A stretch of DNA of 64,000 nt from NCBI RefSeq assembly GCF_010093065.1, contig NZ_CP048113.1:3720001-3784000 (forward strand). Direction: 5' to 3'. Shown here piece by piece: positions 44,192 to 52,998 of the stretch. The DNA comes from Chitinophaga agri. GTDB lineage: Bacteria > Bacteroidota > Bacteroidia > Chitinophagales > Chitinophagaceae. The translations under genes and the position numbers were made by a program. Numbering within the stretch: the stretch's first letter is position 1; every line of letters begins with the position of its first letter. Under the pieces are notes generated by a model. The model saw only the letters and a list, made by a program, of their open reading frames with translations. It did not search any database and was not told the origin of the DNA.

Positions 44192-44818
44192 ATGACCGAA
44201 CAATTGAAGCAGGCCCTTTCTGCGAAAGGGTATAGGGTCTTTTCGCGCCCATATGAATTGAATATAGTAGGCATTCGAGCAGCTACCAATGTACCTAATG
44301 CGTTCGATGATACCATTTTTGTCTTTTATTCTGATGGTACGCAATGGAAATTGCTAAACTATCCGATAACGACCGATCCCGGAATGCACTACCTGAAGCA
44401 GCCTATAAATAATGCCGGTACTGCTATACTAAAAGCAGGGCAATATTTTAATTGTTATGCAACTGGCTTACATCGTGGATTATATACGGCACTGGTGCAG
44501 CAAGCACCGGTAACAGTAATCCGGGATTTCAATAAAAACGGACTACTGGATTTTGGATCTGGTAAGGAGCAAACGGGTATGTTCGGCATTAATATACATA
44601 GAGCCGAGATAACAGGTACTACCAAGTATGTCTCAGGGCATTCAGCAGGTTGCCAAGTTTTTGCAAATGCTACCGATTTCGCTGCATTTATGCAGCTATG
44701 CGCCCAGCATAAAAAATTATACGGCAATAAGTTTACTTATACGCTGTTGGAACAAGCCGAATTACCGGCAGTATTAACATCTCACCTTCCGTCTCCCCCT
44801 TTGGGGGAGGCGGCATAA
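44192..44818 (+). CDS. L,D-transpeptidase-like phage protein with SAGC motif
   Basis: A 208-residue protein. Motifs GIRAATNVPNAFDDTIFVFY, TTDPGMHYL, GQYFNCYATGLHRG and the pair INIHRA (His136) ... SAGCQVFAN (Cys154) resemble those of phage and prophage proteins of Bacteroidota. The spacing of His and Ser-x-Gly-Cys is like the YkuD L,D-transpeptidase site (HGT...S-GC-R), so a cysteine-based peptidoglycan enzyme is plausible. Third cell-wall-related gene of the cluster. Function not proven. Confidence 0.6.
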   Translation: MTEQLKQALSAKGYRVFSRPYELNIVGIRAATNVPNAFDDTIFVFYSDGTQWKLLNYPITTDPGMHYLKQPINNAGTAILKAGQYFNCYATGLHRGLYTALVQQAPVTVIRDFNKNGLLDFGSGKEQTGMFGINIHRAEITGTTKYVSGHSAGCQVFANATDFAAFMQLCAQHKKLYGNKFTYTLLEQAELPAVLTSHLPSPPLGEAA

Positions 44819-44832
44819 ACTCTGTACCTGCG

Positions 44833-44910
44833 ATGATTATTACAGGTACACTGGCAGCAACAGCTCTTACATTACTTTCTTATCACTTTGTTAAATCGAA
44901 AATATTATGA
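44833..44910 (+). CDS. 25-residue membrane peptide
   Basis: A tiny gene whose product begins MIITGTLAATALTLLSYHFV and ends KSKIL. It is almost wholly hydrophobic with a basic tail and its stop overlaps the next start (ATGA). The coupling and composition make it credible as a single-span lysis or membrane peptide, although such short genes can arise by chance. Confidence 0.45.
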   Translation: MIITGTLAATALTLLSYHFVKSKIL

Positions 44911-45881
44911 AAGGATTTCTGCTGGCATTACTACGAGATAAGGATGGACAGTATTCCTTGCGTGAAATTACAATATGTATGTCATTTCTAGTATTACTAA
45001 CCAGTTGGATAGTTCAACCGCTTTTCAGCAGATCTATGCCGGAATGTATGTTCTTTATTCTTGGCGGCCTTGTCGTTGCTGGATGCTTAGGATATAGCCT
45101 CGAAAAAAAATCGCCACCACCTAGTCCTTCAAAAAATAGGTTTAAAAAGGGACGATATCACTCACCTTCAAAAGAAAATATGCAAAAGATAACTTCAATT
45201 GCGCAAAAGCCTATTGTTAAGCGCGCGTTGGGTATTGCACGTTCCCTTTTCTTCGCATTGGGCTTAATTGTAACACTAATCACCAGCCAGCTTTTTAAAA
45301 GCTGTAATGATGTAACACATAAAGATAATATTGTATCCAAGACAATGCTGACTGATAAAGAACTAAAGGAACAAAAGAAAACAGTGGCAGCTTATAGTAA
45401 ACGTATAGCAGAACTAGACGCACAGAATACTATCCTTGAACAACAGGTTATAGATACGAGAACTGCCCTCTTACATTCGCTCAAGTCAAACGCTGGTCTA
45501 CAGAAAAATTTACGACAACGGATCAGAAATACGGCTATCCTTACTAATACTGAGGAGCGATTGGTGAATTGTGATAGCCTTGCTAGTCTGACCGGTGATT
45601 TAGTTGTCTCATGCATGGAGAAAGATAGCTTATATAATAGCTTAACGGCTTCCCTGACCGAACAAGTGGCATTGAAAGACAGTACAATCGCTACACAAGA
45701 GCTACGTTACAATTACCTACAAGTAAATTATGATCGAAATCTGGCACAGCAACAACTACTAATTAATGACAATCTTGGTTTACAGAAGCAGGTAAAGCAG
45801 CATCGGGCACGGAGCAAACTACTGACAGCTGGTATGATCATACTAAGCAGTACGATAACCTATATGGCTCTGCAACATTAG
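44907..45881 (+). CDS. multi-span membrane protein with long coiled coil
   Basis: A 324-residue protein. Hydrophobic spans occur near residues 20-40 (TICMSFLVLLTSWIV), 48-66 (CMFFILGGLVVAGCLGY) and 110-130 (FFALGLIVTLITSQLF), followed by a long coiled coil (about 145-300, for example KRIAELDAQNTILEQQV) and a C-terminal span (LLTAGMIILSSTITYMAL). A domain held between membranes by a coiled coil recalls spanins, but the four-span layout is different. No family recognised. Confidence 0.6.
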   Translation: MKGFLLALLRDKDGQYSLREITICMSFLVLLTSWIVQPLFSRSMPECMFFILGGLVVAGCLGYSLEKKSPPPSPSKNRFKKGRYHSPSKENMQKITSIAQKPIVKRALGIARSLFFALGLIVTLITSQLFKSCNDVTHKDNIVSKTMLTDKELKEQKKTVAAYSKRIAELDAQNTILEQQVIDTRTALLHSLKSNAGLQKNLRQRIRNTAILTNTEERLVNCDSLASLTGDLVVSCMEKDSLYNSLTASLTEQVALKDSTIATQELRYNYLQVNYDRNLAQQQLLINDNLGLQKQVKQHRARSKLLTAGMIILSSTITYMALQH

Positions 45882-45886
45882 TTATC

Positions 45887-46108
45887 ATGAACAATACTGA
45901 AAAAATAGTTATCTCGACAACAACCCTTATGACCTCGCTACTGTGCTATTCGTACGCCAAAGCTGCCAGAAAGGAAGTTACACCATATACGATGGTGGGC
46001 GCATTTATCGGTTCCCTGATTGGGGAGGCATTGGTGAAGCAAATCAGAGTGAAACAAACTTCTAAGTCAATATCAGGAGTGAATAGCACAGCTCCGATCA
46101 GCAACTGA
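45887..46108 (+). CDS. small membrane protein
   Basis: A 73-residue protein with one or two weak hydrophobic spans (IVISTTTLMTSLLCYSYA and YTMVGAFIGSLIGEALV) and a polar tail. It lies six bases after the preceding gene. No family recognised. Confidence 0.5.
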   Translation: MNNTEKIVISTTTLMTSLLCYSYAKAARKEVTPYTMVGAFIGSLIGEALVKQIRVKQTSKSISGVNSTAPISN

Positions 46109-46142
46109 TATAAATACGATTCTCATTTTCTAATCATTATAA

Positions 46143-46427
46143 ATGAAAGCTATGAGTAAAAGAAAGAGAAAAAGCGGTAAGTGCGCCCCTTCGTTTCGAA
46201 TCAGTCATGCAGGACACTTGTTAGTTACAAAAGGTAGCTCCCGCGCAGGGCGTGTGCTGGCTTCTGAAGGTAAAGAAGAGAAACAGAGACGTAAGAAGCG
46301 AGGTTGCCTCAACGGTGTTCCAGGTACTTTCAAGCTGACCACCAAACAAAAAAGGAATCTGCCCGTGGCATTACAGAAGGCTATCATCGCTCATCATCGC
46401 AGGCTAGGTAAAAAAATCCTTTCTTAA
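46143..46427 (+). CDS. small strongly basic protein
   Basis: A 94-residue protein very rich in Lys and Arg (MSKRKRKSGKCAP..., EEKQRRKKRGCLNGVPGTFK). It could bind nucleic acid, as a virion core or condensing protein would. Two cysteines are present. A start at the inner Met (MSKRKRK) is also possible. Confidence 0.55.
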   Translation: MKAMSKRKRKSGKCAPSFRISHAGHLLVTKGSSRAGRVLASEGKEEKQRRKKRGCLNGVPGTFKLTTKQKRNLPVALQKAIIAHHRRLGKKILS

Positions 46428-46445
46428 TTACTTTCTTAAATAAAA

Positions 46446-48326
46446 GTGATCACAGCCCAACAAATAAGGATTATCATTCATGGCAATGTTCAGGTGTATA
46501 ACACAGCGCCTGAACATGCCGCTGCGTTCCCTTATACGCAGGATGAACTATTGGGGGAGGTAACTCGGCAAAAACCAGAGATCAGTTTTAATACTACACG
46601 AACTGATGCTAATGGTCGCAAACTTCCTGATGGAATTGAGATACGATTTGGCTCAGCACGACCAACAGAGGCTACCCGGAAGATACTACGGGATCACAAA
46701 TTCCAGTTTTCGGAGCGACAGACTATGTGGTATGCGAAGGATAACGCACTATCCCGCGCTCTGGCTGAAAAATGGGCTAATGAGGAAGTAGAGATAGACA
46801 CTACGCAATACATTAAGCAACATTTTTGGGCGAGGATAAGAAGCGAAAAAGAATATAACCAATTACGCGACTACACAGAGTTCTTTGTAAAGTCTGAACC
46901 ACCAAAGAATTTTAATACCAAGAAGGCGCTGGAACTTACTGCTATTGTAAACAATCTGATCTCCGGCGGCATCCTCTACTTTAAAAAATTTTTTAACAAG
47001 CCGGTTGAAGAAGACGAGATACAGGAAAACGATACATCCCCACCGGACGGATCTATAATTGCTGATCGTCTCCAGGTACTTGCCGATGGAATGCAAAAAT
47101 CCATTGATGAGAAATTCAATTCTGCTACTTCCCGACAACGTCCTACTCACAGAAGAAATCGCATAGTGGAAGGGCTTGAAGCGGAGGGACGTATTTTAAG
47201 GGATACGCAAAAGGTTTTGTATGCACTTGCCAATGCACATCGTTCGGGTAATATCAGCAAGTTCCCTCTATTGGAAAATATTCGTACTAAATCTCAAGTT
47301 GGTATGCTCAACTTATTAGAACGAGCCATTAGGGGGGATTGGCGGGAAAACTGGGCGCAGGAGACATTTGTGAACCGTATCGAAGAATTTAACAGAATTG
47401 GGATTGACACTTTTGCAGATTGGGGTACTGCTGAAGAGCAAAAACAAGTATTACTGAAAGATTCATTATCTGTTAATTATCAGGAAGAAGAAAATGTCCA
47501 AAGAACACGTGAACTAGAGCGTCAGGTATGGGGTCGTGATATACCAGGATTTTTCCCAACGCCGCGTCCACTGGTAGAAAGGATGATTACTATCGGCGAA
47601 TTACAGGCAAATCATTACATACTTGACCCGTCAGCAGGTAAGGGCGACATATTAGATGTTGTCCGAGATAAGTTTAATGGTGAGGGACTTTCTTATTATG
47701 CTGTTGAAATTAATAAAGATTTGACCGCAATTCTACGAGATAAAGGTTATGGGGTTAAAGAGAGTGACTTTTTACAGCTGAAACCAGCTTCCCCTCTGTT
47801 TGATCGAATACTTATGAACCCACCTTTCGAGAATGGTAAAGATGCTGATCATGTGATCCATGCATTGACTTTTTTGAAACCTGGTGGAAGATTGGTAGCC
47901 ATTGTAGGTGAAGGTTTGTTTTTCAGAAAATTCAAAAAAGAGAAATCATTTAGGGAATTATTAAGAACGAAGAACGCTTATGTGAGTGAGCCAATAGAAG
48001 AGGCTTTCAGGAATGCTTTCAATAGCACTGGCGTTCGTGTACGGCTTATCGCTATTAATGAAGATGGCAGTCCTTTCTACCTGCATTCTGCGGACTGGCA
48101 GCGCCCCGGTATTGATGCACAAGATGATGATAGCATGGAACAAATAAACACTTTAGAGCTGGAAGCACAAGCAGAGCTAGAACTACTACGGATGCGCGTA
48201 GAAAGTGAACGTCGCAAACGTCAACGTGGTATTAGCGGTGTTCCTGTTTATGAGGAAAAGCTACGGTATCTTAGGCAACGAGCATTGGCGTTACGAGACA
48301 AACAGGAGGTTTCCGATTTTAATTAA
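46446..48326 (+). CDS. N6-adenine-type DNA methyltransferase with WYAK domain
   Basis: A 626-residue protein with a probable GTG start. An N-terminal region contains IEIRFGSARPTEATRKIL and QTMWYAKDN, resembling a domain found with large mobile-element methylases. The methylase core has the SAM loop DPSAGKGDILDVV (about residue 397) and the catalytic NPPFENGKD (about residue 458), followed by LKPGGRLVAIVGEG. This is an amino-methylase of gamma-like order; no restriction partner is present. It may protect the element's DNA or modify the host chromosome. Confidence 0.8.
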   Translation: MITAQQIRIIIHGNVQVYNTAPEHAAAFPYTQDELLGEVTRQKPEISFNTTRTDANGRKLPDGIEIRFGSARPTEATRKILRDHKFQFSERQTMWYAKDNALSRALAEKWANEEVEIDTTQYIKQHFWARIRSEKEYNQLRDYTEFFVKSEPPKNFNTKKALELTAIVNNLISGGILYFKKFFNKPVEEDEIQENDTSPPDGSIIADRLQVLADGMQKSIDEKFNSATSRQRPTHRRNRIVEGLEAEGRILRDTQKVLYALANAHRSGNISKFPLLENIRTKSQVGMLNLLERAIRGDWRENWAQETFVNRIEEFNRIGIDTFADWGTAEEQKQVLLKDSLSVNYQEEENVQRTRELERQVWGRDIPGFFPTPRPLVERMITIGELQANHYILDPSAGKGDILDVVRDKFNGEGLSYYAVEINKDLTAILRDKGYGVKESDFLQLKPASPLFDRILMNPPFENGKDADHVIHALTFLKPGGRLVAIVGEGLFFRKFKKEKSFRELLRTKNAYVSEPIEEAFRNAFNSTGVRVRLIAINEDGSPFYLHSADWQRPGIDAQDDDSMEQINTLELEAQAELELLRMRVESERRKRQRGISGVPVYEEKLRYLRQRALALRDKQEVSDFN

Positions 48327-48332
48327 AGTAGC

Positions 48333-49574
48333 ATGTATAGCGTAGTAAAATATAAAGGTATTATTGATCTGCAGGATGATGCCACTATGAAGCGGTATCG
48401 TATGGTTGAACAGTTAAGTAAAGGCTTTACAGTGGCCAATAGCACTGCGTTGGAAATGGACAAGTTATTGACGGAACAACTTGACATGGAAATAGGTTCA
48501 CCTGATGAAGACAATGGGAATGATCAAAGGAATGAAGATGAAGAGAACGTGCATAAGGCACTGACACCAACACAGTCAGCCTCCCGTAAAAAGCCCAAAC
48601 TCGTTCCATCCCTAGCCATCAGCGCCAATTTGGAAAAGGAGTTTCGGGAATTGTTTGTCGCACTCAAAGACCAGAAGCCGCAGGTCATCCGTTATGAACT
48701 CCCACAGGTAGTAACTTTGGGGTTAGAAAAGCCGGAAGTTGATGCCTTTCAACAGATTGTAGACGACTTAGTACTTGGCAGTAATGTGCTTTTAATCGGG
48801 GGAGCTGGTACTGGCAAAACATATTTGGCCGAAGTACTTGTAGCGCATCAGGCTTTGGGGAGACAACATATAACTATCAACTGCTCACAGTGGACTTCGC
48901 CTACCGAGATCATTGGGGGGCAATCGATGGATGGCTATGTGGAAGGTAAACTAATCGAAGCATGGAGGCAAGGCTACGTGTTGGTGTTGGATGAATTACC
49001 CAAGATAGACCCCAATACTGCCGGATTGTTTAATGATGCACTCGCAAAAAGCAGAATTTCGAACGCCGTTATCTTCAACGCTCGAAAGGAGAGCTTTACC
49101 AAACATTCTAATTTTGCTTGCATTGCTACTGGGAATGTTTATCCAAATAAAGATAGCATGGCCTACGGAGCTAACAATAAGCAGGATTTATCGCTGTTAG
49201 ATAGATTTTCTGGAAGTGTATATTTTATTGAGAAGAACCCGAAGATTGAAAGGAGAATTGTTCAGAATGATATGCTTTGGAGTATCTGTGATAAACTACG
49301 GGGAGCCGTTGAAGAATTGAAGTATGAGGCACAGCTGTCACTCCGCTTTATGCAGAATGCCAAGGATGCTTACTTTCTGGAAATGCAGCGTTATAAAAAT
49401 AACGGCAGGGATGGTGTCAAATCAGATGAAGGAAAGACTTTCAAATCAGCTATAGATAGCTATTTATCTACATTTACTGACGTACAACGAGTAAACCTGA
49501 AACAGAAAATAGACTATACGGGGCTGTTCTCCCTGTATCAGTACCGGTCACTTCCAATCAATAAAATGATGTAA
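48333..49574 (+). CDS. MoxR/CbbQ-type AAA+ ATPase
   Basis: A 413-residue AAA+ protein. Walker A is GGAGTGKTYLAEV (about residue 156), then TINCSQWTSPTEIIGGQSMD, Walker B VLVLDELPKIDPN (about residue 219) and sensor 1 CIATGNVYPN. The N-terminal 110 residues are acidic and non-catalytic. MoxR-like ATPases usually act as chaperones together with a VWA protein, and the next gene, two bases away, is VWA-like. Six bases after the methylase stop. Confidence 0.85.
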   Translation: MYSVVKYKGIIDLQDDATMKRYRMVEQLSKGFTVANSTALEMDKLLTEQLDMEIGSPDEDNGNDQRNEDEENVHKALTPTQSASRKKPKLVPSLAISANLEKEFRELFVALKDQKPQVIRYELPQVVTLGLEKPEVDAFQQIVDDLVLGSNVLLIGGAGTGKTYLAEVLVAHQALGRQHITINCSQWTSPTEIIGGQSMDGYVEGKLIEAWRQGYVLVLDELPKIDPNTAGLFNDALAKSRISNAVIFNARKESFTKHSNFACIATGNVYPNKDSMAYGANNKQDLSLLDRFSGSVYFIEKNPKIERRIVQNDMLWSICDKLRGAVEELKYEAQLSLRFMQNAKDAYFLEMQRYKNNGRDGVKSDEGKTFKSAIDSYLSTFTDVQRVNLKQKIDYTGLFSLYQYRSLPINKMM

Positions 49575-49575
49575 C

Positions 49576-50523
49576 ATGCCTAAAGCAATATTAAAGGACG
49601 ATTTTAGTAACTTATTACAATATCGGCAATGGCTGGAGCATTCATGGGAGTATCTTTCGCCACTCAATAGGCATCATAAATCGAGATATACTGAAAAGGA
49701 AGTAGATGCAAAAGTCCGTTCCGACCCCAATTGGTATGGAACAAACACGTCATACAGAGAACTTGCCGAGGGGATCACCCTATATAAAGATCCCGAATTG
49801 ATAGAAAGGATATATAGCAAAGTAAGCGATAAACTGTCCACTGGCATTATTAACAGAATCAAAAAACGTAAGCTGGATTTTAATGCATTGGGATTGGGTG
49901 TCTTCAGTTTTGATCGCGCGGCAATGACATTATACCGAGCCAAGACGCAAAGAAATAACATAGTGGTACGCACTGCTACAAAGGACTTGTTTGCATGGTT
50001 CCCCCAGGAGAGCCGCGACCGCCATGCTGTAGAAATATTCATTTCCTGTGACGTGCCGGGGTTGGCAGCGGCGAAGGATATGTTATATGCAGGTATTGCC
50101 GCAGTTATTCTCGCAGAGATGTTGACGTTGGCTGGCATTAGGGTTAAAATAAATATCGTAAATGGTTCTGCGCTTACAAATGGACGTGAATTATATGTCG
50201 GTTGTGTTGTGCCTGTAAAAGACTATGAAGAACCCGTTGATCGCAATTTGATTGCTCTGCTCACTTCTGATCCACGATTCATGAGGTATGATGCTTTTAA
50301 GGGTGCCATTGGAGCATTTGATCATTTTAAAATGGAAATGCCCCCGAGCATGGGGTTTCCAATGAATGCGATACAATTGAAAAATTTATTGGAAACTAGT
50401 GGTTACAGTGAAAAATTACAGTCTATGCATCGTTATTATTTCGGTGGTACTCTTTCTGAAGACAGAGCAATAAGGGATATAAGTATGACTATTGACGATC
50501 TGGCTGAAAAACTGGAACAATGA
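49576..50523 (+). CDS. VWA-like partner of the AAA+ ATPase (DUF7192-like)
   Basis: A 315-residue protein. The central part (residues 140-200) has a first strand HAVEIFISCDVPGLAAAKDM, a helix AAVILAEMLTLAG and a second strand IRVKINIVNGS, the pattern of a von Willebrand factor A domain. The MIDAS motif DxSxS is not present (SCDVP instead), so metal binding is doubtful. Directly after the AAA+ gene and overlapping the next gene by ATGA. AAA+/VWA pairs assemble or activate protein complexes in many systems. Confidence 0.6.
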   Translation: MPKAILKDDFSNLLQYRQWLEHSWEYLSPLNRHHKSRYTEKEVDAKVRSDPNWYGTNTSYRELAEGITLYKDPELIERIYSKVSDKLSTGIINRIKKRKLDFNALGLGVFSFDRAAMTLYRAKTQRNNIVVRTATKDLFAWFPQESRDRHAVEIFISCDVPGLAAAKDMLYAGIAAVILAEMLTLAGIRVKINIVNGSALTNGRELYVGCVVPVKDYEEPVDRNLIALLTSDPRFMRYDAFKGAIGAFDHFKMEMPPSMGFPMNAIQLKNLLETSGYSEKLQSMHRYYFGGTLSEDRAIRDISMTIDDLAEKLEQ

Positions 50524-50858
50524 GCCTATACAGTTCACAGTTTCCATTTCTGCTGCAAAAGGGAGGTATCGAAGTTGAGGTTTTACCTGGAGACCTGCAA
50601 CAATTAATTGAAAGATATGAACAAGCGATTATCGCTTTGGGACATGCGGATGCAGAAACTCAACAACGACTTTTATTTATTGTTGTTCAGACAGACGCTG
50701 TGATATGTGCTACCATCTACAGCCTGTATAAAGATCGCTTGATCCTTACAGATATACTTTCAGTAAGCACTGAATCGACAGATGAAGTGAGGCTCAATAA
50801 AATAAAGCTACTTGCATTAAGGGCAAAAGCCCTACAGCTAAAGAAAAACATTAATTAA
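50520..50858 (+). CDS. small hypothetical protein
   Basis: A 112-residue protein coupled to the VWA-like gene by ATGA. It begins SLYSSQFPFLLQKGGIEVEV and is helical in the second half (RLNKIKLLALRAKALQLKKN). No family recognised; assigned by its tight position in the operon. Confidence 0.5.
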   Translation: MSLYSSQFPFLLQKGGIEVEVLPGDLQQLIERYEQAIIALGHADAETQQRLLFIVVQTDAVICATIYSLYKDRLILTDILSVSTESTDEVRLNKIKLLALRAKALQLKKNIN

Positions 50859-50869
50859 ACAGGCGGTTT

Positions 50870-52606
50870 ATGATAACGTCGAAAAATTATTTTGAAAAAG
50901 TAAAGGATATAGATCCCAGTCGGTTTTCCGCAGATCTCCGGGAACGTTATGATTATGTAAAGGAAGTAACTGAAGATCATTCCACATGGGATTTTTATAA
51001 TGCCGATAATGACATAAAGGCCGCCGTAGATCAATACCTAGCTGACTTTTCCGATTACCTGAACAAACAACGGGGAGGCCAAACTTCTCCTACCGAAAAT
51101 GAAGCACGGGAAGTAGCTAAAAAGCTGATACATTCTTCTGTCAGCTACGGCGAGACAGCCGAAGCTATTAACAAAGGTATGGTAGGAGTGTACAATGGAA
51201 AAGAAGAAGCTCAGTTACGAAGTAACAAGATTTTTGTGACCAAAGTGGCTGGTCAGAAGGTAGATTATAAATTTCCGCTTCGCAGTATTTACAACGAGCT
51301 ACTGAAAGAGCTAGGAGGATCAGCTCCAACCAAGCCTGTAGGAAAACCTGCTAAAAAACGACAACAAAACAAGCCTAGGCCATCAGCATCTAAACCTCGT
51401 GTTAGTGTAGGTAAAACCACAAAAGTTGAGCGTATTAGCGAGGATGTGCGTTTTATAAAGCGTTATTTACTGATGCATGGAAAGAAGAAGACTGATATGC
51501 AGATACTCAACTTTCTTAGCGCTTTACAGAAAGCAATTGTTGAAAAACGCGTCCGTAAAAGCTCCCCTTATGCCCACCAGATCGACTATATACAGAAAAA
51601 TCTTGTTAAGTTATATAATGATATGGGCAGGATAGTAGAAATAAAGGTTAGGGATTCTGTATTGATCGAGTTTTTGGAGATTGCCGGTTCAGAGCAGGTT
51701 CGTTTGTCTGTATCTTACATGAAACGATACATGGGGATGCAGGGTAAGAACATCGACAAAGAAAAGGCAAAACGCTTGCATAGCCTTGTTTCAACTGCCC
51801 TGGACAAAGGGAAGATTAGCAAAACAGATCCATACCGGGAGAAGATCATACGGATAATTACTTCATTAAAACAGTTTATAGACAAAGCAAAGCCTTCCGA
51901 TACTCTAAAACTGCATTCGACAGTATTGAATGGCATTAACGAGGTGTTAGATGGTTGCTGTCCTGACTGTGATAAAAAAGAGAAATTGAATGGTATGGAT
52001 GACACGGATGCGCAGCCTTTGGCGGGACCGGGCGATGATATAGTAATGAACAGCATGGCTTTTTCGGGGATGCAGTTTGAGACATTAGGGTTTATGGGCA
52101 AGTGGAGAGAGTTTATTGGAGATCCTGCCCCGGGTTTTTCCGCTATGGTAAGTGCAAGGCCCAAAATGGGGAAAAGCTATCTCTGTGCCGATTTTGCCGG
52201 ATATCTTGCAGAACATCACGGAGAAACACTTTTTGTTGCCGGAGAGGAGAAGCTAAGCCATACTTTACAGCAGAAGATAGAGGCAGTGAAACATCCCTGC
52301 CTACATGTTACCGGGAAGCTACCAGATGACCTTAGTCCCTATGACTTTATCGTGCTGGATAGTGTGACGCGGCTCAGGTTAACCCCGAACGATCTCCGTT
52401 CACTCAAAGAAAGGTATCCACGTAAGTCTTTTATCTACGTCTACCAGGTTACAAAGGCTGGACAATTCCGAGGATCGCAGGAAGCTCAGCATGATGTGGA
52501 CGTAGTAATCGAGGTACCAGAGAAAGGCAGGGCGGTACAATCCGGGCGATATAATCAAGGGGGCGAAATGGATATTTTTGAACCTAAGGACATACAAGCT
52601 GCGTAG
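50870..52606 (+). CDS. RecA-like ATPase with duplicated helical domain
   Basis: A 578-residue protein, last gene of the train. The N-terminus (KNYFEKVKDIDPSRFSADLR) is a helical domain seen in Bacteroidota mobile elements. Two related helical repeats follow, near residues 190-250 (VRFIKRYLLMHGKK...SPYAHQIDYIQKNLVKLY) and 280-340 (VSYMKRYMGMQGKN...DPYREKIIRIITSLKQF). A linker contains LNGMDD and other Gly/Met motifs. The RecA fold begins about residue 415 with Walker A ARPKMGKS (429-436) and Walker B YDFIVLDSVTRL, followed by FIYVYQVTKAGQFRGSQEA. RadA/DnaB-like; could be a helicase loader, recombination or DNA-handling ATPase. Confidence 0.7.
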   Translation: MITSKNYFEKVKDIDPSRFSADLRERYDYVKEVTEDHSTWDFYNADNDIKAAVDQYLADFSDYLNKQRGGQTSPTENEAREVAKKLIHSSVSYGETAEAINKGMVGVYNGKEEAQLRSNKIFVTKVAGQKVDYKFPLRSIYNELLKELGGSAPTKPVGKPAKKRQQNKPRPSASKPRVSVGKTTKVERISEDVRFIKRYLLMHGKKKTDMQILNFLSALQKAIVEKRVRKSSPYAHQIDYIQKNLVKLYNDMGRIVEIKVRDSVLIEFLEIAGSEQVRLSVSYMKRYMGMQGKNIDKEKAKRLHSLVSTALDKGKISKTDPYREKIIRIITSLKQFIDKAKPSDTLKLHSTVLNGINEVLDGCCPDCDKKEKLNGMDDTDAQPLAGPGDDIVMNSMAFSGMQFETLGFMGKWREFIGDPAPGFSAMVSARPKMGKSYLCADFAGYLAEHHGETLFVAGEEKLSHTLQQKIEAVKHPCLHVTGKLPDDLSPYDFIVLDSVTRLRLTPNDLRSLKERYPRKSFIYVYQVTKAGQFRGSQEAQHDVDVVIEVPEKGRAVQSGRYNQGGEMDIFEPKDIQAA

Positions 52607-52943
52607 TGATCCATACAATATACATCTAAAAGAATTAAGGAAATTAAATGTAATAATTATTATTTGGCCGAACTTATTTCAGAAGAACGTGATCTTACAC
52701 CTTTGTAAAAAGATACAAGCAGTAATTTCTGATTATCATACCTGGAATGTTAAAACTATATTTTTCATATTGAAAATTTGAATTCGATGCTTTAAGAAGT
52801 AAAATATTACTAAAATGATATTGCTGAGGTAACATAATCACATTAAATCCAAATCGGCCTACGATTGCCTCGAATTATTATGAAGTAATAGTAAACGGAT
52901 TCAGCAAAATTTCATCCATACCCGTTAAATTAATTATTAGCTT

Positions 52944-52968
52944 AGTTTCCCTTACATGGGTCGCAAAA
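52944..52968 (+). repeat. scar 1: weak tRNA-end-like attachment remnant
   Basis: AGTTTCCCTTACATGGGTCG followed by CAAAA aligns with the second scar (56749-56774) at 19 of 26 columns with one gap and is likewise followed at once by a stem-loop. Weaker than scars 2 and 3. Confidence 0.45.
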
Positions 52969-52998
52969 GCTCAGCCTCATCGCAGTTGAGCTTTTTGT
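52965..52998 (+). terminator. hairpin after scar 1
   Basis: AAAAGCTCA (52965-52973) pairs perfectly with TGAGCTTTT (52987-52995), followed by T residues. It may serve the end of the gene train. Confidence 0.75.

Larger units (their letters stand above)
26018..52968. mobile_element. youngest element of the island (recombinase to first scar)
   Basis: Bounded on the left by the tRNA T-arm/acceptor and on the right by the first tRNA-end-like scar. It carries one intact recombinase at the tRNA side and a long one-directional gene train ending 340 bases before the scar. The exact crossover bases were not determinable. Confidence 0.5.

Noticed and set aside
35139..52606. Tailed prophage
   Set aside because: No terminase, portal, major capsid of HK97 type, tape measure or tail protein was recognised, although endolysin-like genes are present.
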